Of a stretch of DNA of 32,298 nt, positions 15,908 through 24,625 are shown piece after piece. Numbering within the stretch: the first letter of the stretch is position 1; every line of letters begins with the position of its first letter. A program made the translations under genes and the position numbers. Source of the DNA: Candidatus Gastranaerophilales bacterium Zag_111 (GTDB lineage: Bacteria > Cyanobacteriota > Vampirovibrionia > Gastranaerophilales > Gastranaerophilaceae); the NCBI GenBank assembly GCA_001899395.1, contig MOYD01000060.1:84814-117111 (forward strand), given 5' to 3'. The notes beneath the pieces are model-generated. The model worked only from the letters and a program-made list of their open reading frames with translations. It ran no database searches and was not told the DNA's origin.

Positions 15908-16495
15908 ATGAATTCAATTTATGATTCAGTATTCGTAAGTCCAGCACTTGGTGCGGTAAAAGGAGATACCCAGGAAGTTAGTGTTTATGACAGTAAATTA
16001 GGCAACAGACGAGTTGTCATCACAACTCCGGAAGAAGCTGATGCTTTTGTTAAAGACAGAGAAGATGCAATAAAAAAAGCAGCTAAAAAAGGATGGGGAC
16101 TAGCCGCACTTGGCACAGCAACAGGTGGTGCCATCGGCGCGGCAGTTGGCGGAGCTTTAGGCTTGAGAGACGGCAAAAAATTAAGTGCATTTGTTGAACC
16201 GCTTAACCAGGAAATACAAGCACTACTTGCCAGCGGAAAAAGTCTGTTCATGGCAAAATCAGAGGCTCTTCATAACATCGCAAAAGACCACTATTTTGAT
16301 ATGAACAAGTATTTTGATGAAGGGCTGAAAGCATTTAAAGCAATTGACCCTAAAGTAATTGCTAAAAAAGCAGCAAAAAGCGGTTTAGCAGCCGGAGCAT
16401 TTTTAGCGGCATGTTTTGCTGTTGCAATTCCGTTCTTTAAAGCTCAAAACGCAGGTAACAAAGTTTCTCAAGAATTTCTTGAAGCAAATAAATAA
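15908..16495 (+). CDS. Small glycine-rich membrane protein, unknown
   Basis: The 195-residue product has a Gly/Ala-rich hydrophobic segment at about residues 63-86 (WGLAALGTATGGAIGAAVGG) with GxxxG-like spacing, and a second hydrophobic segment near 155-176 (GLAAGAFLAACFAVAIPFF). The region before the first helix is charged, and the region between is helical. Such Gly-zipper segments occur in membrane-inserting proteins, but no function follows from that. I start it at the ATG at 15908, which has AAAGGAAG about 7-9 bases upstream; an upstream TTG has no such site. A terminator follows directly. Confidence 0.75.
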   Translation: MNSIYDSVFVSPALGAVKGDTQEVSVYDSKLGNRRVVITTPEEADAFVKDREDAIKKAAKKGWGLAALGTATGGAIGAAVGGALGLRDGKKLSAFVEPLNQEIQALLASGKSLFMAKSEALHNIAKDHYFDMNKYFDEGLKAFKAIDPKVIAKKAAKSGLAAGAFLAACFAVAIPFFKAQNAGNKVSQEFLEANK

Positions 16496-16509
16496 TTACA
16501 AAAATATCA

Positions 16510-16543
16510 AACAACCTCCGAACAAAATCGGGGGTTGTTTTTT
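16510..16543. terminator. Rho-independent terminator between convergent genes
   Basis: AACAACC-T-CCGA and TCGG-G-GGTTGTT pair around a short loop, followed by TTTTTTG. It ends the small membrane-protein gene and overlaps the far side of the ABC permease stop. Confidence 0.8.
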
Positions 16544-16547
16544 GTTG

Positions 16548-17429
16548 TTATTCTTCAGTATAAACGAGTTTTTTGCGGAAGTGCCATTGGAGCAAGGTTA
16601 AAACAAGGATTACCGCAAAAAGAACGTAAGCTATCGCGCTTGCTCTGCCGATATTAAAATACTCAAATGCGTCTTTATAAATTGCATAAACCAAAACATT
16701 TGTACTGTCAAAAGGTCCGCCCTGTGTCATCAAATATATCAGGTCAAACACCTGAAACGAACTTATCGCCGTAATTATAACAACAAAAAATATCGAAGGT
16801 GACAAAAGCGGAATGGTAATATTTTTAAACATCTGAAACGGTGTTGCACCGTCTATTTTTGCCGCTTCAAATACACTTTGGTCTACTGCACTCAAACTTG
16901 ATAAAAAAATTATCATATTATACCCGATAAGTTTCCAAACCGATACAATAATCAACGCCGGCATAGCAAATTTTGCATCATAAAGCCAATTGATATGTAT
17001 ATTTAAAACCTGATTTAGAAACCCGATATTCGGATCAAAAATCCATGCCCACACTATCCCAATTACTACCATAGGAGTTATAAACGGCAAAAAATAAGCA
17101 GTTTTGTAAAATTCGCTTCCCCTGATTTTTGCATTAAGAATTGACGCAAGAATTAGCGGAATAATTACCCCAAAAACAGACGTTGCAAGCGCAAAAACAA
17201 CAGTATTACCAAAGATTTTATAAAACAATGCGCTTGTAAATATTTCACGGTAATTATCAAAACCCGCAAACTCAATAGGATTAAGCAAATCCCACTTTGC
17301 AAAGCTCAAACCAAACGAACAAATAACAGGAATAACAATAAAAATCAATGTTCCTAAAAATGCCGGCAAAATAAAAATCCACCCTGCAAAATTTTCGTTA
17401 TTGAGAAATTTTTCCGTAAGTTTATTCAT
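16548..17429 (-). CDS. Carbohydrate ABC transporter permease (MalF/UgpA-like), orphan
   Basis: The 293-residue protein has six predicted transmembrane helices and the permease EAA loop (EAAKIDGATPFQMFKNITIPLL, starting about residue 188), which docks on the ATPase. The opening GWIFILPAFLGTLIFIVIPV and the FSLSFxxWD-like stretch are typical of sugar or glycerol-3-P type MalF/UgpA/LacF permeases. Such importers need a second permease, a binding protein and an ATPase; none is in the window, so it either works with genes elsewhere or is left over. The ATG has no Shine-Dalgarno; TATAAT ends ten bases upstream, so the leader is very short. The mutase gene diverges 42 bp away. Confidence 0.85.
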   Translation of the reverse strand: MNKLTEKFLNNENFAGWIFILPAFLGTLIFIVIPVICSFGLSFAKWDLLNPIEFAGFDNYREIFTSALFYKIFGNTVVFALATSVFGVIIPLILASILNAKIRGSEFYKTAYFLPFITPMVVIGIVWAWIFDPNIGFLNQVLNIHINWLYDAKFAMPALIIVSVWKLIGYNMIIFLSSLSAVDQSVFEAAKIDGATPFQMFKNITIPLLSPSIFFVVIITAISSFQVFDLIYLMTQGGPFDSTNVLVYAIYKDAFEYFNIGRASAIAYVLFAVILVLTLLQWHFRKKLVYTEE

Positions 17430-17471
17430 GGTATGATTTTATTATATTAGAAATATCGGGAGAAGTGAATT

Positions 17472-18890
17472 ATGCAAAGATACGAACACGCATTTGGTAA
17501 AAACGACATTAGAGGGATTTACGAAAAAGATATAACAGAAGAACTTTTTTATAATATTGCGTCCGGTTATATAAAATGGATTACCGAACAAAATAACAAA
17601 CCTGTTTCAGAGCTCAAAATTAGTGTTTGTATGGATGCAAGACTTCATTCTCCAAGTCTTAAAAAAGCACTGATAAACGGTCTTTGCGATTGTTGTGTAA
17701 AACATATTGAAGACTTAGGACTTGCACCAACTCCAATCGGATATTATTCAGAAATTTCACATAAACTAGACGGCGCAATGATTATCACTGCAAGTCATAA
17801 CCCATCTGAGTACAACGGGATGAAAATGACTTACGCCGGCAGAACTTTAAACGAAACTCAAATTAAACAAGTCAAAGAACTTACTTTCAAAAATTGGAAA
17901 AATTTACCAACTCAATTAAAAGATTACGACTTCTCAACAGAAATTATTCCTGAATATCTTGCGGAAATGAAAGAAAAATTCGGCGATATAGGTAAAGGCA
18001 TAAAAGTTGTTGTTGACAGCGCAAACGCAACCGGCGGAATAGTAGGACCTGAACTTTATAAAGAACTTGGGTGTGAAGTTATAGAATTATTTTCAGAACC
18101 TGACGGACGATTTCCAAACCACCACCCGAACCCAAGTGTGCTATCAACCCTTGAAACACTCTCTCAAACCGTTGTACAAACCGGTGCTGACTTTGGGATT
18201 GCATACGACGGAGACAGTGACAGAATTGGCATAGTTGATTCAAAAGGCACACCGCTAACCGGCGACAAACTACTTTTAATCTACGCAATGGATATGATTG
18301 ATAAAAAACCAACCGTTGTATCCGAAGTCAAATGTTCACAGGTGCTCTTTGACACAATAAACGAAGCCGGCGGCTGTGCAGTTATGTGCAAAACCGGTCA
18401 CGGCTACATCAAAGATAAAATGAAAGAAACCGGTGCAATACTTGGCGGCGAAATGAGCGGACACACCTTCTTCAAAGACAGATACTACGGTTTTGATGAC
18501 GCGATTTATGCCGGTTGCAGGATGATAGAAATAGTATCAAAACACAAAAAGGCAAACCCTCAATTTAAACTAGAAGAACTATTGGAACCGTTTAACAGAG
18601 TTTGCACAAGCGATGAAGTCCGTTTTCCTTGTCCAAACGAACAGAAAAAAGAAGTTTTGGAATCCATGAAAAATGAAGTTCAAAAAAATCCTGATATGTT
18701 TGGTTCTGACATAAAAGAAATCGTCACATTAGACGGCATGAGAATTGTGTTCAAAGGCGGTTTTGCACTAATCAGACAGAGCAACACCGAACCGGTTTTT
18801 ACACTCAGATTTGAAGCTCTAACAACTCAACAGTGTGAACAGTTCAAAAATTGTATGGTTGATAAACTTAACACATTAGTTAAAAAATAA
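17472..18890 (+). CDS. manB: Phosphomannomutase/phosphoglucomutase
   Basis: The 472-residue protein is an alpha-D-phosphohexomutase, which interconverts hexose-6-P and hexose-1-P. It has the phosphoserine loop TASHNPSEYNGMKM (S108), the metal loop AYDGDSDRIGIVD (D246, D248, D250), the sugar-binding loop GGEMSGHTFFKD (E327) and the phosphate-binding RQSNTEPVFTLRFEA near the C-terminus. All four active-site loops are intact and length is normal (about 450-470). It is closest in pattern to ManB/AlgC-type PMM/PGM enzymes. The ATG has GGGAGAAG about six bases upstream. A bidirectional terminator follows. It may provide hexose-1-P for the nucleotidyltransferase at 10499. Confidence 0.92.
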   Translation: MQRYEHAFGKNDIRGIYEKDITEELFYNIASGYIKWITEQNNKPVSELKISVCMDARLHSPSLKKALINGLCDCCVKHIEDLGLAPTPIGYYSEISHKLDGAMIITASHNPSEYNGMKMTYAGRTLNETQIKQVKELTFKNWKNLPTQLKDYDFSTEIIPEYLAEMKEKFGDIGKGIKVVVDSANATGGIVGPELYKELGCEVIELFSEPDGRFPNHHPNPSVLSTLETLSQTVVQTGADFGIAYDGDSDRIGIVDSKGTPLTGDKLLLIYAMDMIDKKPTVVSEVKCSQVLFDTINEAGGCAVMCKTGHGYIKDKMKETGAILGGEMSGHTFFKDRYYGFDDAIYAGCRMIEIVSKHKKANPQFKLEELLEPFNRVCTSDEVRFPCPNEQKKEVLESMKNEVQKNPDMFGSDIKEIVTLDGMRIVFKGGFALIRQSNTEPVFTLRFEALTTQQCEQFKNCMVDKLNTLVKK

Positions 18891-18912
18891 AAAAGACCTT
18901 AACGGTCTTTTT
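18890..18912. terminator. Bidirectional rho-independent terminator
   Basis: AAAAAGACC and GGTCTTTTT pair around the loop TTAAC, between the convergent mutase and rsfS genes. Confidence 0.85.
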
Positions 18913-18913
18913 T

Positions 18914-19312
18914 TTATTTTTGATATTCACTATATTCTTTTGAAGCTTCGCGCCACTCATCTTCTAAAACGCTGTACGCATGGCTCCAGAATTTTTCAAT
19001 TGCATAAGTTTCGCGCTCTTCTTTATGCAGGATATGCACAACAACATCGCCGTAATCAATAAGGTTCCAGCGATTTTTAAGGTCATTTTCCTGTCTGATT
19101 GGAAGCCTTGTAAATTGAGCTTTTACTTTATCTTTAACTGTTTCCATTAATGCCTTAACATGAGGTGTTGAATCACCGGTTGCAATAACAAAATAATCAG
19201 CAAGCGAGGAAACATTGCTTATATTTAATATTGTAATATCTTTAGCAAGTTTATCGTCAAGAAACCTGGCAACAATACAGGCAAATTTATGCGAATTTAT
19301 TTGTTCCGGCAA
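18914..19312 (-). CDS. rsfS: Ribosomal silencing factor RsfS (Iojap)
   Basis: The 132-residue product matches the RsfS/Iojap family along its whole length: VARFLDDKLAKDITILNISN, then SSLADYFVIATGDSTPHVKA and GDVVVHILHKEERETYAIEKFW. RsfS binds L14 on the 50S subunit and blocks subunit joining when nutrients are short. It begins with TTG, because a strong AAAGGAGG lies five bases upstream and no in-frame ATG occurs before residue about 56, inside the conserved domain. It is 12 nt after rpiB and shares its transcript. Confidence is high for the function and good for the start. Confidence 0.92.
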   Translation of the reverse strand: MPEQINSHKFACIVARFLDDKLAKDITILNISNVSSLADYFVIATGDSTPHVKALMETVKDKVKAQFTRLPIRQENDLKNRWNLIDYGDVVVHILHKEERETYAIEKFWSHAYSVLEDEWREASKEYSEYQK

Positions 19313-19324
19313 AACGTCCTCCTT

Positions 19325-19759
19325 TTACTCAATAATATCAACACGGCGTTTGTGTCTTCCGCCCTCAAAACCTGTTTTTAACCAAATATCGACAATATCG
19401 AGTGCTAAGTGTTCCCCGATAACTCTTTCCCCAAGACAAAGAACATTTGCATTATTGTGCGCTCTTGAAACTCTTGCAGAATAAGTGTCACAGCATAATG
19501 CTGCTCTTATTCCGTGAACTTTATTTGCGGTAATTGACATCCCAATACCGGTTCCACAGACCAAAATTCCGCGATTAACTTCGCCCTGAATAACTTTTTC
19601 CGCTACTTTTCTTGCAATATCAGGATAATCACAAGATTCAGGGGTATGCGTTCCAACATCAATATATTCAATATTTCTTGACTTCAAATAGTCAATGATA
19701 GCTTCCTTATAACGAAATCCGCCATGATCTGAACCAATTGCTACTTTTAAATTTTCCAT
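19325..19759 (-). CDS. rpiB: Ribose-5-phosphate isomerase B
   Basis: The 144-residue enzyme interconverts ribose-5-P and ribulose-5-P in the pentose phosphate pathway. The N-terminal IGSDHGGFRYKEAI, the GTHTPESCDYPDIA segment, the GILVCGTGIGMSITANKVHG loop with the catalytic Cys, and RAHNNANVLCLGERVIG are hallmarks of RpiB, and the length is typical (about 145). The ATG has AAGGAG upstream and the gene has a good promoter (TTTACA, 17 bp, TATAAT). It is the first gene of a two-gene unit with rsfS. Confidence 0.95.
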   Translation of the reverse strand: MENLKVAIGSDHGGFRYKEAIIDYLKSRNIEYIDVGTHTPESCDYPDIARKVAEKVIQGEVNRGILVCGTGIGMSITANKVHGIRAALCCDTYSARVSRAHNNANVLCLGERVIGEHLALDIVDIWLKTGFEGGRHKRRVDIIE

Positions 19760-19787
19760 AAAAAACTCCTTTTTAAGCTATAAGAAT

Positions 19788-19816
19788 ATTATACTATAAA
19801 GAGCCTTTGATGTAAA
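19788..19816 (-). promoter_or_regulatory. Promoter of rpiB-rsfS
   Basis: On the minus strand TTTACA (19816-19811), a 17-bp spacer and TATAAT (19793-19788), with AAGGAG and the rpiB ATG following after about 30 nt. Confidence 0.7.
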
Positions 19817-19822
19817 TGGAAT

Positions 19823-20320
19823 TTAAGATTTAATGTCAGTATGACCGGTTTTTAACTTATGGTCAATAACAGCGGTTTTTTGGTTAGCTGCAAGTTTTCC
19901 GGCAACAATCTGATATGCAAATACAGCACCGCCAGCAATTCCTGCCATTACTTTGCCGGATTTTGCAATATTATTAAGCGGGTGACGTATAATTTGAGAG
20001 AATTTTGGACCTTCTTTAGTAAATGCTTTAGGAAGTGTTTTGAATAACCACGAACCGCCAAGGAACGCTGCACCGGTTATTGCGCCATATACAAGTCCTT
20101 TAATTGATGCCTGAACCATTTTGTTTGCAGTTGCAAAGAATTTCCAAACACTTGCAATACCTTCTTTAAAACTCTTTGATTTACCATTGCGAATGGTAGT
20201 ATTTTCTGTTGTGTTGACGTTTGTTTGAGGTGTTGCAGCAACGCTTTGCGATACAGGTTGTTGAGCTTGTACACCTTCGGCTTTGAAACTTACCGGGCTT
20301 ACTAATCCTACTTTCATCAT
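19823..20320 (-). CDS. Small membrane protein with N-terminal SFKA tag
   Basis: The 165-residue product starts with MMKVGLVSPVSFKAEGVQ, again a short leader ending in Ser-Phe-Lys-Ala, then a Gln/Thr/Asn-rich linker to about residue 45 and two Gly/Ala-rich hydrophobic segments (about 75-94 and 123-142). It is not recognised. The linker lacks charge and looks disordered. It starts at one of two adjacent ATG codons; AAGGAG lies six bases before the first and nine before the second. The gene is isolated: its upstream neighbour mutS ends 85 nt before its start. Confidence 0.75.
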   Translation of the reverse strand: MMKVGLVSPVSFKAEGVQAQQPVSQSVAATPQTNVNTTENTTIRNGKSKSFKEGIASVWKFFATANKMVQASIKGLVYGAITGAAFLGGSWLFKTLPKAFTKEGPKFSQIIRHPLNNIAKSGKVMAGIAGGAVFAYQIVAGKLAANQKTAVIDHKLKTGHTDIKS

Positions 20321-20405
20321 GACACACTCCTTGCTGTAAGCATTAAAACACTAAAATAAATATTTTTGCTGTTTGTTTATAAAATGTTACATTTGTGAAG
20401 ATATC

Positions 20406-22988
20406 CTACACGCCACTAAATAAAGAAAGCTGTGGAACTCCATCTTCATTATTTACCATTTTCTTTCGATATGCAAGGTTATTTGAAAAATCTTTTTGCA
20501 TTTTTAACATTAAATCTTCAGAACGCTTGATAACAGCAGCCGGAAGTCCAGCCATTTTGGCAACTTGAATACCGTAACTTTTACTTGCGCCGCCCTGAAC
20601 AATCTTGCGCAGGAACTCAATTTCGCCGTTTTGTTCGGCAATTGTTATTCTAAAGTTTTTAATTTGCGGATAAGTTTTTGTCATCACGTTTAACTCATGA
20701 TAATGTGTTGCAAAAATACATCTTGCCTTAATCTTTGTTGCAATATATTCAGCAACTGACCAGGCAATTGCAACACCGTCATAAGTGCTTGTGCCACGAC
20801 CGATTTCATCAAGCAAAATAAAGCTTCTGTCTGTTGCAGAATTCAGAATGTAGGATGTTTCAATCATTTCAACCATAAAAGTTGATTGCCCAAGGGTTAA
20901 ATCATCGCTTGCGCCAACTCTTGTAAACACCTTATCCACGACCCCGATTTTTGCAGCATCTGCCGGAACCCACGACCCAATCTGAGCTAAGATTATTATA
21001 AGCGCACTTTGGCGCATATAAGTCGACTTACCTGCCATGTTAGGTCCTGTCAAAATCATAAACTGAGTTGCATCTACTGATTTTGATTTTAACTCTAAAT
21101 CGTTTGGCACATACTCACCAAGCGGAAGAATTTTTTCTAACACAGCATGCCTGCCGTTTTTGATAAATAAATCATCAGAGTCATCTATTACCGGTTTGCA
21201 GTAGTTATTTTCAACTGCAATCTGAGCAAGAGAATTCACAACATCAGCTTTTGCAATACTATCTGCAATCAGCCTTATTTTTGAAACATATTCTTTTGAA
21301 TATTCTCTGAAATCCTTAAATAAGCGGTATTCAAGTTCAGTTGACTTGAATTTTGCAGACAACACATCGTCTTCATGTTTTTTCAACTCATCAGTTATAA
21401 ATCTTTCAGCATTAGTAAGCGTTTGTTTTCTTACATAAGTATGCGGAACCATATTCAAAAACGAGTTTGTAACTTCAATGTAATAACCAAAAACTTTGTT
21501 ATAATTGACTTTAAGAGATTTTATTCCTGTTTTTTCTTTTTCTTGCTCTTCGTATTTTGCAAGCCAGGTTTCCCCGCCGGTTAAAAGTTCTCTGAAATAA
21601 TCTAATTCATGACTTATATTTTCTTTTATAATCCCGCCTTCTTTTATGACTATTGGCGGGTCATCGACAATAGTTTTATCAATCATTGTCACGTAATCAG
21701 ACATTTCTTCTTCCAGCTCGCGAATTTCACTAAAAGGGTCATGTTCAAGATTTTTAGTTGCATCAAGAAGTTTAGGTAACATTGACAGCGATATTTTTAA
21801 TCCTACAAAATCCTTTGGACTTGCGGAATCATTACTCAAACGCGTCGCAAGACGCTGAATATCATAAATTTTTTCAAAATATTCATCAAGTTTAAAACGA
21901 ACGTCACTTTTTGCAACAAGCTCAGACACTGCATCTTGGCGTTTTAAAATATCTTGCGGGTTTTTAAGCGGCTGACATATCCAGCTTTTTAAAAGTCTTG
22001 CACCCATGTTTGTTTTTGTTTTATCAGTCGCCCATAAAAGTGAACCATATTTGTTTTTTTCGCGCAATGTTTCGGTCAGTTCAAGATTTTTCCTTGTTGC
22101 AGCGTCCAAAATCATAAACTCAGACAATTCATAAGGTTCAATCCTGTCAAATTTTGGCATGCCGTCTTTCAAAGTTTCCCAAACGTAAGCAAGTAACGCG
22201 CCTGCAGCTCTAAAACCAAGTTTATACTTTGAATACCCGAAACTTTCAAGACTTTTTGTTTTAAACACGGCTTTTAAATTATTTTCAGCAAACTGAGGCT
22301 CAAAAACAGAAGCCGGAATTTTTGAGCAATTGTATCTTTTTGTAATCTCATCAGGCAAATTTACAACTTCATCAGGCACAATCTGAAACGGTTTGATGTC
22401 TTGTTTTAAGCTTGGAGCCACGATTTCAGACGGATTAAGTCTTGCAAGTTCAGCCATGATAAGATTTAAAGGCGCCTGAGTTGTCTTAAATTCACCGGTT
22501 GAAATGTCAGTATATGAAAAACCGAAAATTTCGCTTTTTTCATCCTTATAAACCGCGCAAATATAGTTGTTTGAATTTTGCTGCAAAAGGTTGCTTTCTG
22601 TAAGCGTACCTGCTGTAACAACACGTATAACTCCGCGCTTTACAAGCCCTTTTGCAAATTTCGGGTCTTCTAACTGTTCACAAATTGCGACTTTAAAATT
22701 CTTTTGCACAAGCTTTTCAAGATACGCATCAGCAGCCTTAACAGGAATACCCGCAAGCGGAACCCTTCCGTAAACAGTGCCGGCATCCCGTCCTGTCAAA
22801 GTTAGTTCTAACTCTTTTGACATGATAAGCGCATCTTCAAAAAAAGTTTCGTAAAAATCTCCTAAACGGTACCAGAGAAGAATTCCCGGGTTCTCTCTTT
22901 TTATTTCTAAATATTGCCGCATAACCGGTGTTACATCGTCTATATTAACATCCCAGCTATTTATGTGATTGATTTCAGGTTTGCTCAT
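20406..22988 (-). CDS. mutS: DNA mismatch repair protein MutS
   Basis: The 860-residue protein is a full-length MutS1. It has the mismatch-reading Phe-x-Glu motif in YRLGDFYETFFED (F45, E47), the connector and lever regions, and the C-terminal ATPase with Walker A TGPNMAGKSTYMRQ, the VGASDDLTLGQSTFMVEM loop, Walker B LLDEIGRGTSTYDG and the FATHYHEL switch. It ends in QLSLFSG, which resembles a QL(S)LF clamp-binding peptide (inference). MutS finds mismatches and calls MutL; no mutL is nearby. No Shine-Dalgarno precedes the ATG; a TAATAT lies six bases upstream, so it is probably leaderless. It diverges from the membrane-anchored protein gene 36 bp away. Confidence 0.97.
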   Translation of the reverse strand: MSKPEINHINSWDVNIDDVTPVMRQYLEIKRENPGILLWYRLGDFYETFFEDALIMSKELELTLTGRDAGTVYGRVPLAGIPVKAADAYLEKLVQKNFKVAICEQLEDPKFAKGLVKRGVIRVVTAGTLTESNLLQQNSNNYICAVYKDEKSEIFGFSYTDISTGEFKTTQAPLNLIMAELARLNPSEIVAPSLKQDIKPFQIVPDEVVNLPDEITKRYNCSKIPASVFEPQFAENNLKAVFKTKSLESFGYSKYKLGFRAAGALLAYVWETLKDGMPKFDRIEPYELSEFMILDAATRKNLELTETLREKNKYGSLLWATDKTKTNMGARLLKSWICQPLKNPQDILKRQDAVSELVAKSDVRFKLDEYFEKIYDIQRLATRLSNDSASPKDFVGLKISLSMLPKLLDATKNLEHDPFSEIRELEEEMSDYVTMIDKTIVDDPPIVIKEGGIIKENISHELDYFRELLTGGETWLAKYEEQEKEKTGIKSLKVNYNKVFGYYIEVTNSFLNMVPHTYVRKQTLTNAERFITDELKKHEDDVLSAKFKSTELEYRLFKDFREYSKEYVSKIRLIADSIAKADVVNSLAQIAVENNYCKPVIDDSDDLFIKNGRHAVLEKILPLGEYVPNDLELKSKSVDATQFMILTGPNMAGKSTYMRQSALIIILAQIGSWVPADAAKIGVVDKVFTRVGASDDLTLGQSTFMVEMIETSYILNSATDRSFILLDEIGRGTSTYDGVAIAWSVAEYIATKIKARCIFATHYHELNVMTKTYPQIKNFRITIAEQNGEIEFLRKIVQGGASKSYGIQVAKMAGLPAAVIKRSEDLMLKMQKDFSNNLAYRKKMVNNEDGVPQLSLFSGV

Positions 22989-23024
22989 ATTATAATATTA
23001 TTATCAAAAAAAGAGGATTTCAAC

Positions 23025-23624
23025 ATGGGTTGTTTAAAAAACGTAACACGAGCAATTTTCTTAACTCTTGCGGTCGTAGGATTTATGGCAATAGGCGGAC
23101 AAAACTATATTAAGCTATGGGTAAAGAATTTTATTTCTCCAAGTAAAGAAGTTGTTATGGAACGTGCCCAAAAAGTCGGTGATTTTTCAAAGATAAATAA
23201 GGAATTTGAGATAGAAAAAGCCGCCGGAATTATGGGCTATAACGCTGTTTTGGCTGAACATAAAGCATCAGGGCAAAAGATGATTGTCGTAGATTCCGGT
23301 AAGAAAAAAGTTTTAACAACCGAAGATATAAAATCCCCGGATGCAGAAGACAGAATAAAAACTGCAATAAGCAAAGTCAAATACCAATCAGCAGCGATTG
23401 AAGACTTCACTGTAACAGAAAAAGGCACCATGAATTCTTACGGAAAACAAATTCCGTATGTAAAATTCCGTGCAAAAATCAAAAAACTACCGGTTGGTGA
23501 GGTTTCCGGCATAATTTCTGTTGTAAAAGATGAAAACAATAACGATAAAATTCTGGTTTCTCTTAACGAAAAAGATAAGTATTCACAACTTATCTCAAAC
23601 GAATTCTTTAAAAGTATTAAGTAA
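23025..23624 (+). CDS. Membrane-anchored protein of unknown function
   Basis: The 199-residue product has one N-terminal membrane helix (about residues 9-26, AIFLTLAVVGFMAIGG) and a soluble charged domain with alternating strands that probably lies outside the inner membrane. No family is recognised and no cysteine pairs or catalytic motif are seen. I start it at the ATG at 23025, which has AGAGGA seven bases upstream; the longer frame back to 22914 would run into mutS. It converges on recR with no spacer. Confidence 0.75.
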   Translation: MGCLKNVTRAIFLTLAVVGFMAIGGQNYIKLWVKNFISPSKEVVMERAQKVGDFSKINKEFEIEKAAGIMGYNAVLAEHKASGQKMIVVDSGKKKVLTTEDIKSPDAEDRIKTAISKVKYQSAAIEDFTVTEKGTMNSYGKQIPYVKFRAKIKKLPVGEVSGIISVVKDENNNDKILVSLNEKDKYSQLISNEFFKSIK

Positions 23625-24221
23625 CTAAATTTCGTGCCTGCCTTCAATTGCCTTTGCAATTGTCATTTCATCAGCATACTCTAAATCAGCACCTACAGGA
23701 AGTCCGAACGCAATGCGCGAAACCTTTATCCCAAACGGTTTGATAAGTTTTGTCAGATAAAGACTTGTCGCTTCACCTTCAACAGAAGGGCTTAGCGCAA
23801 GAATGATTTCTTTGACTTCCTCGTTTGTAAGCCTGTTTAAAAGCTCTTTTATCCTGATATCTTCAGCTCCGATACCGTCAATCGGCGAGATAAGACCTTG
23901 AAGAACATGGTACAATCCTTTAAATTCGTTAGTTTTTTCAATCGCAATAAGGTCTTTTGTTTCAGAGACAACGCAAATTGTTGAGCGGTCTCGATTTACA
24001 GATGAACAGATTTCACAAGGACTTGAAGCAGACAAATTGAAGCAAATGTCGCAAGTGTGTGTGTTGCGCTTTGCCTCAATTACTGCTTTTGCAAAATTTT
24101 CAACATCAACTTCCGGCATTCTTAACAAGAAAAATGCCATTCGCTGTGCAGATTTTGGTCCGACAGACGGAAATTTTTGGAACTGCTCAATTAAAGCAGC
24201 AATTGCTTTTGGATAAATCAT
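23625..24221 (-). CDS. recR: Recombination protein RecR
   Basis: The 198-residue protein has an N-terminal helix-hairpin-helix (FPSVGPKSAQRMAF, 17-30), a four-cysteine zinc site (C57, C60, C69, C72) and a TOPRIM domain (TICVVSETKDLIAIE, LALSPSVEGEATSLYL), ending in the family's GADLEYADEMTIAKAIEGR. RecR works with RecO (and RecF) to load RecA on gapped DNA. Its ATG overlaps the ybaB stop (TAATG), so the pair is translated as a unit. This is the usual ybaB-recR arrangement. Confidence 0.97.
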   Translation of the reverse strand: MIYPKAIAALIEQFQKFPSVGPKSAQRMAFFLLRMPEVDVENFAKAVIEAKRNTHTCDICFNLSASSPCEICSSVNRDRSTICVVSETKDLIAIEKTNEFKGLYHVLQGLISPIDGIGAEDIRIKELLNRLTNEEVKEIILALSPSVEGEATSLYLTKLIKPFGIKVSRIAFGLPVGADLEYADEMTIAKAIEGRHEI

Positions 24222-24562
24222 TAGAATGAAAGTCCCGGAATGCTGATACCGCCTGTGATTTTCTTCATTCTTTCAGCCATTTCTTTTGAAGCTTTTTCAG
24301 ATGCCTGGTTCATTGCAGAAGAAATCAAGTCCTCAAGCATTTCAATAGTTTCAGAATCAACTGAACTTGGATTTTCCGGATTAATCGCTTCCGGTGAAAT
24401 TTTGATAGATTGGAATTTTCCCTGACCGTCTAACATTACTTTAACGTGACCGCCTGCTGATTCGCCTGTAATTTCTAATGCCGCAAGTTCTTTTTGTGCT
24501 GTTTCAGCGCGTTTTTGAGCGTTTTGAACCTGCTTCATAATGTTCATTAAATTCATACCCAT
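24221..24562 (-). CDS. ybaB: YbaB/EbfC-family nucleoid-associated protein
   Basis: The 113-residue protein matches the YbaB/EbfC family: an N-terminal helix rich in MKQVQNAQKRAETAQKELA, the GGHVKVMLDGQGKFQSIKIS strands and the LEDLISSAMNQASEKASKEM helix. It forms dimers that bind DNA without strict sequence need. It lies directly upstream of recR, as in many bacteria. AAGGAG precedes the ATG at 24562 by about nine bases; M3 and M6 are possible later starts. Confidence 0.95.
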   Translation of the reverse strand: MGMNLMNIMKQVQNAQKRAETAQKELAALEITGESAGGHVKVMLDGQGKFQSIKISPEAINPENPSSVDSETIEMLEDLISSAMNQASEKASKEMAERMKKITGGISIPGLSF

Positions 24563-24611
24563 GGTTTTTCTCTCCTTAGTCTGTATAATCTTTTCTTATA
24601 GTACATTTTAT

Positions 24612-24617
24612 TATACA
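24612..24617 (+). promoter_or_regulatory. -10-like element for a leaderless protease mRNA
   Basis: TATACA ends eight bases before the ATG at 24626 and no Shine-Dalgarno occurs in the intervening A/T-rich bases. The -35 is weak. Confidence 0.4.
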
Positions 24618-24625
24618 ATAAAAAT

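Noticed and set aside
20406-22988. Gene fragments on the opposite strand of mutS and other long genes
   Set aside because: Short overlapping frames without ribosome sites or family features; shadows of the real genes.
22914-23024. Longer N-terminus of the membrane-anchored protein overlapping mutS
   Set aside because: The ATG at 23025 has a good ribosome site and starts a normal membrane anchor; the extension runs antisense through the mutS start.
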